From the NCBI GenBank assembly GCA_002297815.1, contig DBKH01000064.1:1-51663 (forward strand): a stretch of 51,663 nt of DNA, written 5' to 3'. The notes beneath the pieces are model-generated. The model was not told the DNA's origin, ran no database searches, and was given only the letters and a program-made list of their open reading frames with translations. The translations under genes were made by a program, and so were the position numbers. This document shows positions 9,023 to 17,371 of the stretch, piece after piece (the first letter of the stretch is position 1; each line of letters starts with the position of its first letter). Source of the DNA: Bacteroidales bacterium UBA755 (lineage in GTDB: Bacteria; Bacteroidota; Bacteroidia; Bacteroidales; UBA932).

Positions 9023-10156
9023 TTATTTCAGATATCGCTCGCGGATCCAGACATCCAAAAAGAGATCATAGACTTGATAGACACCACGGTTGTGGGTGAT
9101 CAGCCCCTTGTCAAGCAGCCCTTTGACAGCGGAATTGACTGAACTTGCTGATGTGAGGGAATATTTCCGGACAAAGGATGCTGAGGTGATGTTCTGTGCC
9201 TTGCGCTCTCTTGAAATGGCGAGCAAGACCTGCTTCTGCTTTTCCGGTAACTGGTAGATTAAATCTTCGTAAGTTTCTGAACTAAAGTCAATAATGTAGT
9301 TAATTGCCTCAGCAAGACTGCTCATGTGACATTTTTCTCCTTCTTTGGTTCTCATAAAGAGAGTATTCATGATCTTCTGAAGATAGAAGGTAGTGCCGTC
9401 AAATTCGTTGTACAGGGCTGGGACGACATCAACATCCAGATGCTTTCCATATTCTTCAAACAGTTTGTCACAGAATTTTGAATATTCCGACATCTCGATT
9501 CGTGGAAGGTTGAGGATTGTGGCACTTTGATAGAATGGTCTTGCGGATGATGTGAACATAGCTCCCATCATCTCTCTCTGTGAGCCGGAAAAAATAAAAT
9601 TGGCGTTAGTACAATACTGGACGTATGTCCTTATGGTGGCTTCAACATTCTTATCGTCATATTTCAGAATCTGTTGGAACTCATCAATAGCAACAAGGCA
9701 GGGCTTGCCTGAATCCTGAATGTACTTGAATATTTCATCAAGAGTGACTCTCGAATTCTTGATGTCTCCAATCTCAACAGTCCATGACGGAACACCAGCA
9801 GCATCATAGGATATCCCAGCCTTGAGTGAGGTCAGGTCACCGATAAACTTTCCCCACGCTTTCTCTCCTTTAGGCTTTAACTGTTCAAGAATTGTTTTAC
9901 CCATCTTGTCGGCCATTTCAGCCAACGATCTTGTTGAATACACATCTATGATGAAAGTGAGGTAGTTATCCCTTACTTCCTTTTGTGCGAAGCAGTGCCG
10001 TATAAGGTCAGTTTTTCCATAACGTCTCGGGGAGATCAGAGCGATGTTGTTGCCATTGGTCAGCAGTTCCACAACTTCCCTTGTTTCTTTGACCCTGTCA
10101 CAAAAATATTTGGCCCCAGCATAGCCAGTAGTGATGAATGGATTTATCATATTCAC
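9023..10156 (-). CDS. AAA-family ATPase of the archaeal-ATPase (PF01637-like) type with C-terminal winged helix
   Basis: 377 residues. Walker A is ISPRRYGKTDL (about 41-51), Walker B is CLVAIDEFQQI (about 152-162), and a sensor-like FIFSGSQREMM follows (about 186-196). The last 80 residues look like a winged-helix domain (SFVRKYSLTSASSVNSAVKGLLDKGLI). Stand-alone proteins of this type are very common in Bacteroides-like genomes, and their cellular role is largely unknown; STAND-like regulatory or defence roles have been proposed for relatives. No recognisable partner gene is adjacent. The promoter overlaps an extended palindrome, which suggests regulation, possibly by the gene's own winged-helix domain (inference). 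Confidence 0.85.
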   Translation of the reverse strand: MNMINPFITTGYAGAKYFCDRVKETREVVELLTNGNNIALISPRRYGKTDLIRHCFAQKEVRDNYLTFIIDVYSTRSLAEMADKMGKTILEQLKPKGEKAWGKFIGDLTSLKAGISYDAAGVPSWTVEIGDIKNSRVTLDEIFKYIQDSGKPCLVAIDEFQQILKYDDKNVEATIRTYVQYCTNANFIFSGSQREMMGAMFTSSARPFYQSATILNLPRIEMSEYSKFCDKLFEEYGKHLDVDVVPALYNEFDGTTFYLQKIMNTLFMRTKEGEKCHMSSLAEAINYIIDFSSETYEDLIYQLPEKQKQVLLAISRERKAQNITSASFVRKYSLTSASSVNSAVKGLLDKGLITHNRGVYQVYDLFLDVWIRERYLK

Positions 10157-10170
10157 AATATCTTATGCTG

Positions 10171-10217
10171 CAAATATAGTATTTTATCATTTTATGATAA
10201 TCATTTTATGATAAAAT
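10171..10217 (-). promoter_or_regulatory. Promoter with overlapping AT palindrome for the AAA ATPase gene
   Basis: On the minus strand, TATATTTG (10171-10178) fits the -7 consensus 14 bp before the ATG. Directly upstream, arms ATTTTATCAT (10181-10190) and ATGATAAAAT (10208-10217) flank a second internal repeat TTTATGATAATCATTTT. The dyad occupies the -33 region, as an operator would. Confidence 0.55.
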
Positions 10218-10560
10218 TTTTCCCTTACTGAGAACAATTGATCTTATCATTGATTACCAGCCCCATTTATTTGCCACACCCTCAGCCTCAATGAGTGGCG
10301 CTTAATTACTTGAACATCAGCATAAAGCCATAATGTCTTTAGTCGAGTTAACCTAAAGGCATTCATTTAATGCATTGAATATCACTATCTTTCTCGACAC
10401 ACAGTCCTATTATTATCTTTGCTCCGGAGCCGTCCTCACAGGTGTTGTCATCTGCGAAAATATTGCTATATTAGCACCGTTTTAGGCTGAATGGCCCAGA
10501 ACATACATATTAGGTGAAAGTGTTTTCGCACTGTCCTTTAACAGAAATCTGACAGTTTCC
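10218..10560. other. Intergenic stretch with one promoter-like element
   Basis: I see no coding sequence of recognisable type here. TATCTTTG at 10414-10421 fits the -7 consensus on the plus strand, with only a weak upstream element (TTCT). It would drive the small ORF at 10561. The rest is AT-rich and unassigned. Confidence 0.35.
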
Positions 10561-10737
10561 ATGAAAGTAAGGATAAACGACAACACCATTTCATCTGTAT
10601 TCGCTTGCGTGTACCCTACACTCAACGATACAGGTGTGGGGATTGTTTCTGTTTATTTATTCCAACATATTCAGAGTGCCAAGGTGATAGGAGGAAAAAA
10701 TGTTTATTCGGGTGTGAAGGCAGAGTGTTGTGGCTAA
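10561..10737 (+). CDS. Hypothetical small ORF (58 codons)
   Basis: The ATG opens MKVRINDNTISSVFACVYPT and the frame runs 58 codons to TAA with no recognisable domain. It lies about 140 bp downstream of a TAnnTTTG element. The region beside it is decayed, so this may be a chance ORF or the remnant of a larger gene. Nothing but an open frame and a plausible start supports it. Confidence 0.25.
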   Translation: MKVRINDNTISSVFACVYPTLNDTGVGIVSVYLFQHIQSAKVIGGKNVYSGVKAECCG

Positions 10738-10945
10738 ATCGGTGGTTTCTTTGGGGGTAAGACGTGAAATATTTCTGTTTTTTAAGAATCTTATAAGTTT
10801 CTTTATCGTTTTTTACGTTGATAATTGCGATATTGCGGATGGATTCCGGCACGTGTTCGGGGTTTTGTGACCAATCAAGAATTAACGCAACTTCAACTAT
10901 GGAGATTTCAGAGGCAATCGGGCCCGTCAGGAGGGAGACTGATGA

Positions 10946-11020
10946 CCAGACAACCATTAACCAAAAGACCATTGACCAGAAGACCGTTGGCCGTGACTTA
11001 AGCGGCCAGCGGATCGTTGG
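10946..11020 (+). repeat. Five tandem 15-bp units before the Rpn-type fragment
   Basis: Successive 15-mers beginning CCA/CCG (CCAGACAACCATTAA, CCAAAAGACCATTGA, CCAGAAGACCGTTGG, CCGTGACTTAAGCGG, CCAGCGGATCGTTGG) run directly into the ATG region of the next gene. In an overlapping frame they encode repeats of the type TIDQKTV. Three of the units recur at 13823-13867. Confidence 0.7.
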
Positions 11021-11025
11021 TCAGG

Positions 11026-11553
11026 ATGATGTTTAATTACGAGGAGGAGTATCTGAACTCCCCGGAAGGAAAGATTCTGTACCATTATCGTCTTCAGGAG
11101 GTCGAGACGGCCGAGCCGCTCGGTGATCGGATGTCATTCTATCTGTTGGAGTTGTCGAGGATAATGCGCTACACGGATGAATATGACAGCCCGGTTGCTG
11201 CGTGGTGCAGGATATTCAGAAATTTCGCTATCTTTGCCAAATCAAGGTCGGAAAAAGATGCGAGGTTCAGTAAGTTGGAAAGGGCGATGCGCGTGAGCGG
11301 CCTTGACGACGAGGAGATTGATAACTATTTCAGTGATATGATGACAGAGAAAGAAATGCGTCCGTACATCAAAGGTGCCGAGCAGCAGGGCTACCGCAAG
11401 GGTTTTAAGGCAGGAACCGAGCAGGGTAGGGCTGAAGGCGTTGAAGAGGGCATAGAGAAAGTCGCCAAGTCTTTGTTGTCATTAGGCATTCCGGTAGAGC
11501 AGATCGGAATTGCCACCGGCTTGTCTTCCGAGAGGATTGAGGCCTTGAGATAG
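11026..11553 (+). pseudogene. C-terminal part of an Rpn-family / PD-(D/E)XK 'transposase' nuclease
   Basis: About 175 residues with the tail typical of this family: a helical region (LLELSRIMRYTDEYDSPVAAW), then the characteristic Lys/Glu/Gly repeat tail (GYRKGFKAGTEQGRAEGVEEG) and a terminal helix-turn motif (LGIPVEQIGIATGL). Full proteins have about 150 further N-terminal residues carrying the PD-(D/E)XK catalytic core. I cannot find that core in any frame upstream, so this is probably a truncated, inactive copy; expression of the fragment cannot be excluded. Two in-frame ATGs (11026 and 11029) are better starts than TTG at 11017. A second, shorter copy of its 5' end lies at 13819-13965. 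Confidence 0.65.
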
Positions 11554-11578
11554 GTCAAAAAGATAGGTCAAAATAAAA

Positions 11579-11617
11579 CAGCGGATTTTAATAACGAGCA
11601 AAATCCGCTGCTTTTTT
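11579..11617. terminator. Intrinsic terminator after the Rpn-type fragment
   Basis: CAGCGGATTTT (11579-11589) pairs with AAAATCCGCTG (11600-11610), followed by CTTTTTT. A second small hairpin, ACCGCT-ATTC-AGCGGT, follows at 11621-11636. Confidence 0.85.
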
Positions 11618-11653
11618 CTGACCGCTATTCAGCGGTAATATTGTCGATATTCT

Positions 11654-11691
11654 ATAATTGGTGCACTTCGACAAGCTCAGTGACCAATTAT
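11654..11691. repeat. Intergenic palindromic element with extended arms
   Basis: The CTTCGACAAGCTCAG core is flanked by CACT/AGTG, and the pairing continues outward as ATAATTGGT (11654-11662) and ACCAATTAT (11683-11691) with a single unpaired G. Arm complementarity therefore extends to about 13 bp here, longer than in the copies inside genes. Confidence 0.8.
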
Positions 11692-11697
11692 CATTGG

Positions 11698-12200
11698 CTA
11701 CCTTACAGTGAACCCGACTGGCTCACCGGAGGCGGAATCGGTGGCGACCCATAGGTGGAAATCACCGGGTTCCACGACATATTCATTGTTGAGGTTCCAG
11801 AAGGCGAGGTCAGCGACCGGAAGGGCGAACTCCACAGCAGAGGACTCTCCGGCATTCAGGGTAACTCTTTGGAAGCCTTTTAGTTCTTTGACAGGACGGG
11901 CGATGGAGCCGACGAGGTCACGCACGTAGAGATGGGCGACTTCTGTGGCGGCATATTCACCGCTGTTCTTGAGGGTGACTTTGATTTTGACCGTGTCGGA
12001 GACGGAATATTCACGCTTGTCAATGGATGGTGAGGTCGGAATATTCAAAAGTGGTGTAGCTCAAGCCATATCCGAACGGGAAGAGAGGGCCGTAGCCGCT
12101 GTCTAGGTAGTAGGAAGTGCAGCCGTTGGAGGTTTGACCGGCCTTGAGAGGAAGATCCATGAGGAGGGTTTCTGTGCCGGTGTTCGGACGGCCGGTGCTG
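11698..12200 (-). pseudogene. 3' remnant of a GH3 beta-glucosidase gene, frameshifted
   Basis: Read on the minus strand, one frame (upstream part) gives STGRPNTGTETLL then PLFPFGYGLSYTTFEYSDL, the hallmark end of the GH3 C-terminal domain. Another frame continues DKREYSVSDTVKIKVTLKNS and ends FHLWVATDSASGEPVGFTVR, the GH3 Fn3-like domain. The two join only through a net one-base frameshift near 12022-12040. Homology stops near 12200, and an IS21 transposase remnant begins shortly beyond. The N-terminal (beta/alpha)8 catalytic domain is absent, so this is a dead remnant of a glycosidase gene. Confidence 0.8.
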
Positions 12201-12350
12201 AGGTGTAATCGGAAAGAACAAATGCAGCGAAATCGGCAAGAAGGGATATAGTAAGAACGGCAACAAGCAAGCAGTAAAAATGGCAACAACAGTACAGTGA
12301 TATTGTTGAAAATAGGGAACTTTGCATCATGACCATTGAGCAAAGGAATC

Positions 12351-13109
12351 ATGAAACAGGGAACCCGCCAATTTTACGAACGTATGTCGATTTACACAGA
12401 CATCCACCGGCTCAGAGAGTCGGACCACAGATTAATCCAATGGATTGCCAACCATCTCGGACTCAACTTCAGGACTGTCCACAAGTATCTGAACATGAGT
12501 ATGGAAGAGTATGAGAAGTATGCGGAGAGGTACGGACAGAAGCCCCGCGCGCTGGAGGAGTACAAGGACTTCATAGCCGACAGGCTCCGGTCTTTTCCGG
12601 ACACGAGTGCCGCCCAGATGCACGACTGGCTGAAGGAGGCGCCCCCCTTCTTCCCGAACGTCTGCCCGCGTACCGTCTACAACACGGTGATGGAGGTGAG
12701 GGCCGAGGCCAACGTGAAGCAGAACTTCCTGACAAACAGACCTTACACGGACCTTGCGACCCTGCAGGAGCAGGCCGAGGCCTGGCTGAGCCGCACCGGC
12801 AACGCGATGGTTCACGCCACCACATGCAGGATCCCTTTCGAGGAATGGTGCCTAGAGTGCAGGGACCTACAGCCATATGTGGCGCTCCCGCTTCCCAAGG
12901 AAGAGGCCGGCCACACTGCCCTCAAGACCAACTGCGTGCGTTACAAAGGCAACATCTACTCCGTCCCGATCGGCACATACAAGGGGAAGGACACGAAAGT
13001 CAGGCTCGAAGAGCAGGGCGGCCTACGCAAGGTAAATCGCTTCATTTTCATGAGAAGTAGTATCACCCACTCCAAGTCTAAACGCAACATGTTCAGTGTC
13101 AGTGAGTGA
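12351..13109 (+). pseudogene. IS21-family transposase IstA with the catalytic core deleted
   Basis: About 252 residues from the ATG at 12351; the frame also opens at TTG 12336. The N-terminus is an IstA helix-turn-helix region (LIQWIANHLGLNFRTVHKYL, about 30-50, continuing to about 125). It then jumps to IstA C-terminal sequence (LSRTGNAMVHATTCRIPFEE, then RYKGNIYSVPIGTYKGK). The intervening rve/DDE integrase domain of about 200 residues is missing, with the frame kept. The extreme C-terminus is also replaced after GGLRKV. No istB ATPase gene follows. It is a defective element that probably interrupted the adjacent GH3 gene. I could not identify terminal inverted repeats. Confidence 0.8.
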
Positions 13110-13818
13110 TGGATAATACATTAATTATCATATAGTTAGCACATTGCCTTGAGTTATAAATCGCCAAAGATATGTAGCTAAACTATTTATTAACAATGAT
13201 TTACAAATCACACCCTACCTCCAGACCCAAAAGTTGAGAGATAGAACGACAATTTTGCCGCGAAGTGCCGTTGAACCCCTCCATTTGTCGGTTTTGAACG
13301 ACATTATAGTCTAAAAATATTGTCAATTTCCTTCGGCACCGGAATGTCAACCCGTATCCTTATGAATTGAGGCCTCATGTCAGGGTACAAGCTGAAACAG
13401 ACCCCTATAGCGGTCGCCTCGTGATGATGTAGGTGTGGATTTACGGAACGTCTTCATGTCAAAACCTATCCGAAGCGAATGTAAGGCTCATTCCCATGAA
13501 AAGCCTGTACTTTTGCCATAGAGTTTTTCAGCCCGGTCCGAATTCCAACGCCACAGATTCGACATGTGACAGAAAGCCTTTTGTAAGATTCTCACCTTCC
13601 ATAATCCCTCCGCACTATTCGTCCGGTGAATTGCGCTCCGACCTGAGTGTATGATTTCTTCATTTGTCCGGCAAACAAAGCTTTCACCGGACAAAATATT
13701 GAATCAACCCGTGGCAAGCCATCAGCAAACAACCTCTTTGGCCGGCAGTGTTAACTTTGACGTTGGCGCGAAATAACATAATTCAGTCAACAAGACAGAG
13801 CCCATAAACCGCCAGACA
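13110..13818. other. Intergenic, decayed stretch without recognisable genes
   Basis: Only short overlapping ORFs on both strands occur here, none with a recognisable motif. One hairpin is visible: TTTGTCCGG (13663-13671) and CCGGACAAA (13687-13695) around a 15-nt loop. It probably holds debris of mobile or lost genes. Confidence 0.4.
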
Positions 13819-13965
13819 TTGACCAGAAGACCGTTGGCCGTGACTTAAGCGGCCAGCGGTCTTCTGGTCAAGATGATGTTTAACTACGATGAGGAGCATC
13901 CGAAATCCCCGAAAGGAAAGATCCTGTACCATTACAGGGTTAGATGCCAAATTCAGTTGCCCTGA
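13819..13965 (+). pseudogene. Second, shorter fragment of the Rpn-type nuclease gene
   Basis: About 120 bp are roughly 87% identical by eye to 10976-11095, including the 15-bp units and the coding start (MMFNYDEEHPKSPKGKILYHY against MMFNYEEEYLNSPEGKILYHY). Similarity ends after HYR, and the frame then stops at 13963-13965, overlapping the end of the convergent serine hydrolase gene. Positions 13819-13840 and 13850-13871 form a 22-bp inverted repeat with one mismatch and a 9-nt loop. Confidence 0.8.
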
Positions 13966-15230
13966 ATAATCGAACCAGCCACAATGTTGGCCACAAGGGC
14001 ACGCAAGCGTCCCACACCGCCCTTGTCCTCTGGGTGAACCCTATGGGTCAACAGAACGATTGCAGTTTTGCTTTCCATGTCGATTACCACTGAGGTACCT
14101 GTGTAACCGGTGTGCATGATTGTGGTCTCAGGATTGAACAGATCCCCGCGAGGCCCGCTGTGGGAACTCTTCTTGTCCCATCCGAGGGCTCGTCCGACAG
14201 AAGGATCATTTTGTGACGGGATTGTTGCCATCAACCTTACGGTGGCCGGGCTGAGGATTCTGGTGGCTTCCAAGGCGTTCCCTTTTTTGTCCACTAGGCA
14301 TCCGTTGTTCATGATTGCTGAACAAATTACAGATAGATCCTCAGCGTTTGAGAACACTCCTGCATTGCCGGAATTACCGCCCATTATCATGCGAGCCATC
14401 GGGTCATGAACCTGTGCCACCAACGGCTTCCCGTCAGATTGCACCTCGGTCGGAGCGCAGAGTCGGGCCAATTCAGCCGAATTGTCAACCGCTGGGGTGT
14501 AGATCAACGGGAAATAGCATGTGTGCTTTAGTCCGAGGACATCGAAGACATGTTCTTGGGCATATTCATAAAGCTTTTCTCCGGTCACTCTTTCTAAGAT
14601 TCGTTGCAGGGTGACAAAGTTCAGGCAGCTGTACATGAAATCGGTGCCGGGACGGAAGTTTCTTTTGATTTCTGTTGCGATGTACTGCTCCATCTTTTCA
14701 GGATTGTTTCCGCCATATTCCTTGACAAACGTGTTTGCATTGATGTACGGAGTCAGACCTGAGGTGTGCGACAGAAGGTCTCTTACGGTGATGTCCACTG
14801 TCTCACCGCTTTCCGGATCCGTCCATGGTTTGAAATTGGGAATATACCTGTCCACGTTGTCGGTGAGGCGTACGTAACCGTTCTCTATCAATTGCATGAA
14901 GGCGAGAGTTGTGCCTACGCATTTGCTGACGGAGGCAAGGTCGAACATTGTTTCCGTTGTCATAGGCTCCACTGTCGGCACTACTGATTTGTTGCCGTAG
15001 GCTTTAAGATAGACGATGTCGTTTCCCCTTACCACCGAGAGGACGGCTCCTGGTATTTCCTTGGCTGCTATCGCATCATTGATGACTCTGTCAACCTGGG
15101 CAAGTTTTTTGGAATTCATTCCATGATGCTCAGGCGAATCGAGTTTCAATGCTCCTTGAGCAAATGCCGGAACCGCCAGTGCAACGGCCACAATGACTGT
15201 TAGTAACTTTCTCATTTTGAATATATTCAT
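13953..15230 (-). CDS. Exported serine hydrolase of the beta-lactamase/class C (PF00144) family
   Basis: 425 residues from ATG 15230; a second ATG at 15215 directly before RKLLTVIVAV is an equally good start. The signal peptide is cleaved near AFAQ-G. The catalytic SxxK tetrad is S100-V-S-K103. A YxN-like motif is seen as FMYSCLNF, with Cys where Asn is usual, and the KTG-like triad is HTG in MHTGYTGTS. These features fit esterase/D-aminopeptidase-like relatives rather than true beta-lactamases. It likely acts in the periplasm or at the outer membrane on peptides, esters or cell-wall fragments. Its 3' end overlaps the Rpn-type fragment. Confidence 0.88.
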   Translation of the reverse strand: MNIFKMRKLLTVIVAVALAVPAFAQGALKLDSPEHHGMNSKKLAQVDRVINDAIAAKEIPGAVLSVVRGNDIVYLKAYGNKSVVPTVEPMTTETMFDLASVSKCVGTTLAFMQLIENGYVRLTDNVDRYIPNFKPWTDPESGETVDITVRDLLSHTSGLTPYINANTFVKEYGGNNPEKMEQYIATEIKRNFRPGTDFMYSCLNFVTLQRILERVTGEKLYEYAQEHVFDVLGLKHTCYFPLIYTPAVDNSAELARLCAPTEVQSDGKPLVAQVHDPMARMIMGGNSGNAGVFSNAEDLSVICSAIMNNGCLVDKKGNALEATRILSPATVRLMATIPSQNDPSVGRALGWDKKSSHSGPRGDLFNPETTIMHTGYTGTSVVIDMESKTAIVLLTHRVHPEDKGGVGRLRALVANIVAGSIIQGN

Positions 15231-15298
15231 TTAATTAGTAACCGTTAAATACTAACTTGCTTCTCCATTGTCAAGTCTGCGGTAACTTATTTCTGTTA

Positions 15299-16144
15299 TT
15301 AAAATATTAATGTGGCCATGATAGGGTAGTGGTCAGACACAAATGTCCTATTCATATACTCTTTGGTAATGGTTTCATATTCAGTGCAACTGCTGAATCC
15401 TTTGAACCAGATGTAGTCGATTATGTAATCTGCCGAGGCTTTACCCCAATCGTTGTAAGTGTTGATGTGATCGGTCTTGACGGCTACTTCGCGAGCGTTT
15501 TGCATCACTTTCTTGAGGTCATCGAACTCTGGGCGGTCAATCCTCATGTTGAAGTCACCGGTAAGGATCATTGGGTAGTTCTCTGGGTTGATGCCTGCGA
15601 TCCTGTCCACAATGAGTTTGAGGCCATTCTTTCGCGCCTCCCAGCCGACATGATCAAGATGAGTGTTGACGTAGTAGAACTTCTTACCACTGGCCTTGTC
15701 TTTCATCAAAGCCCATGTGGCTGACCGGAAACAGGCAGCATCCCAACCTTTTGACGGTACTTCCGGAGTCTCAGAAAGCCAGAAAGTTCCCCATTTGATT
15801 AGTTTGATGGTTTTCTTGTTGTAGAAGATGGACATGTGCTCACCCTTGTGCTTTCCGTCCTCACGACCAACACCGACTGATTTGTAGTCTGGGCAATATT
15901 CCTCAAGGTATTTGATCTGGAAGTCGAGAGCTTCCTGAACTCCGAATATGTCAGGTCTCTGATCTGTAATCATCATCGCTGATGCCGGATACCTGTATTT
16001 CCACGAATTTGTACCATCATTAGCCGTCCCGACACGGATGTTGTAAGAAATCACTTTGATGTCTGCGGGCTTCCCGCTTTTAGCTGACAGGCTGAACGGC
16101 AGTGACATCATGACCGCCATGAGAATCAAAAAAGCTTTTTTCAT
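15299..16144 (-). CDS. Exported endonuclease/exonuclease/phosphatase (EEP) family protein
   Basis: 281 residues; signal peptide about 1-21 (SLSAKS). EEP motifs are all present in order: SYNIRVG (N near 35), GVQEAL (catalytic Glu near 71), NTHLDHVG, LTGDFNM (Asp/Asn pair), DYIIDYIW and SDHYPIMA (catalytic His near the C-terminus). The fold hydrolyses phosphodiesters or phosphomonoesters with Mg2+. Secreted Bacteroidota members are often called endonucleases or sphingomyelinase-like, but the substrate is unproven. It is transcribed in the same direction as the serine hydrolase, 68 bp upstream of it, and divergently from the ThiL-like gene. Confidence 0.88.
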   Translation of the reverse strand: MKKAFLILMAVMMSLPFSLSAKSGKPADIKVISYNIRVGTANDGTNSWKYRYPASAMMITDQRPDIFGVQEALDFQIKYLEEYCPDYKSVGVGREDGKHKGEHMSIFYNKKTIKLIKWGTFWLSETPEVPSKGWDAACFRSATWALMKDKASGKKFYYVNTHLDHVGWEARKNGLKLIVDRIAGINPENYPMILTGDFNMRIDRPEFDDLKKVMQNAREVAVKTDHINTYNDWGKASADYIIDYIWFKGFSSCTEYETITKEYMNRTFVSDHYPIMATLIF

Positions 16145-16188
16145 GATAATATCTCTTTAGTTATTAATTCAAAACAATTTGTGGACTA

Positions 16189-16215
16189 CAAATTTAACAA
16201 ATTGTGCTAACTTTG
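16189..16215. promoter_or_regulatory. Divergent -7 elements
   Basis: TAAATTTG on the minus strand (16189-16196) serves the EEP gene, and TAACTTTG on the plus strand (16208-16215) serves the ThiL-like gene. Both match TAnnTTTG. They lie 12 bp apart, so the two promoters face back to back. Confidence 0.5.
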
Positions 16216-16299
16216 CCTTGTGAATGATAAAATTAATCGGTGAATATTCCAGTGAATCCACCATGTCATTCAATAATCATCTGACAAAACATTGCGACT

Positions 16300-17310
16300 A
16301 TGGCTGAAGAGACATTCAATGAATATGGCAAAGAGCGGGCGATTGATCTGCTTTTTGAGGGTAGTGGGTTCTCTCGCACGGAAAGAATTGGTTTTGAGTC
16401 TGGAGCTGGAAACACGCTGATTTCCGCCTCGCGGCTTTTCGTGGAAGGGATGGACTTCGACCTGACATATTTCCCACTCAAACATCTTGGTTACAAGTCT
16501 GTTGTCGCTGTCGCTGGAGAGATTTATGCCGGGATGGCTCATCCGAGGCTTCTTAACGTGAGGTTTGGCGTTTCCGCCAAACTGGACTTCGGCCACGTCA
16601 AGGAACTGTGGCAAGGAATAGTCACGGCAGCCAAGGAGCACGGCTTCAAGTCATTGGATCTGGATCTCGTTCCGTCTCCGAACGGCTTGACCATCAGTGT
16701 CTCGGCTGTCGGAGAGGAATTCAAACTGACAAAAGGACGCACAGTCAAGGCAAGGAGCATGGATCTTGTCTGTGTGTCGGGCAGTCTTGGGGCAGCCTTT
16801 CTTGGCCAACAAATTTTGGAACGTGGTAAAGAGGCTTTCGAGAAGGCCAAGGATGATTCCGCACAGCCGGATCTTGAGAAGTACAAGATGCTGATAGGCA
16901 GCTATCTCAAGCCGGAGTTGAACGCTGCGATTGTGAATCGCCTTGAGGAGGCTCAAATCTATCCATCAAACGGTTACCTTGTCGCCCATGGCCTTTCGGA
17001 CGCTGTGAAGCGGCTTTCCCGTGACACTGGTCTTGGAGTAAAGATTTACGCTGACAAAATCCCTTTTGAAGGGAACAGTTTCGCTTCCGGCAAGGAACTG
17101 GACATAGATCCGATTTCCGCTGCGATGAACGGAGGTGATGATTTCAGGCTTCTGTTTACAATTCCGATTCTTTCAGCAGAGAAATTTCGCTGTGATTTCC
17201 AGACTTTCGACATCATTGGCCATCTAGCCCAGCCAGAGGTCGGTTCTGTCCTCGTCTCTCCGGATGGTTTAGAGCATCCTATTTTGGCTCAGGGTTGGAA
17301 GGAAGTCTAG
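16300..17310 (+). CDS. thiL: Thiamine-monophosphate kinase-like protein (AIR synthase-related fold)
   Basis: 336 residues. ThiL signatures are VEGMDFDLTYFPLKHLGYKS (about 47-66, corresponding to the VEGxHFDL motif), a Gly/Ala turn (GEIYAGMAHP) and NGGDDFRLLFTIP (about 270-282, matching GGEDYELLFT). ThiL phosphorylates thiamine monophosphate to thiamine pyrophosphate. The nucleotide-binding GDDAA motif near the N-terminus of classical ThiL reads ESGAGNTLISASR here, so Bacteroidota-type divergence or altered activity is possible. No other thi genes are adjacent. The family is clear, the exact function less so. Confidence 0.8.
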   Translation: MAEETFNEYGKERAIDLLFEGSGFSRTERIGFESGAGNTLISASRLFVEGMDFDLTYFPLKHLGYKSVVAVAGEIYAGMAHPRLLNVRFGVSAKLDFGHVKELWQGIVTAAKEHGFKSLDLDLVPSPNGLTISVSAVGEEFKLTKGRTVKARSMDLVCVSGSLGAAFLGQQILERGKEAFEKAKDDSAQPDLEKYKMLIGSYLKPELNAAIVNRLEEAQIYPSNGYLVAHGLSDAVKRLSRDTGLGVKIYADKIPFEGNSFASGKELDIDPISAAMNGGDDFRLLFTIPILSAEKFRCDFQTFDIIGHLAQPEVGSVLVSPDGLEHPILAQGWKEV

Positions 17311-17371
17311 ACATTTTTTGTGTCTAAATGCTCATTGAGGTGAAATCAATTCAACTAATTGGCTGTTGCCC

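Noticed and set aside
10622..10972. 116-codon minus-strand ORF (contains NPEHVPESIRNIAIINVKND)
   Set aside because: Composition looks partly protein-like, but there is no family match I know, it overlaps the other small ORF and repeat units, and it lies in a decayed zone; not strong enough to call.
13433..13694. Overlapping ORFs on both strands (73 and 68 codons)
   Set aside because: No motif on either strand; probably debris or chance.
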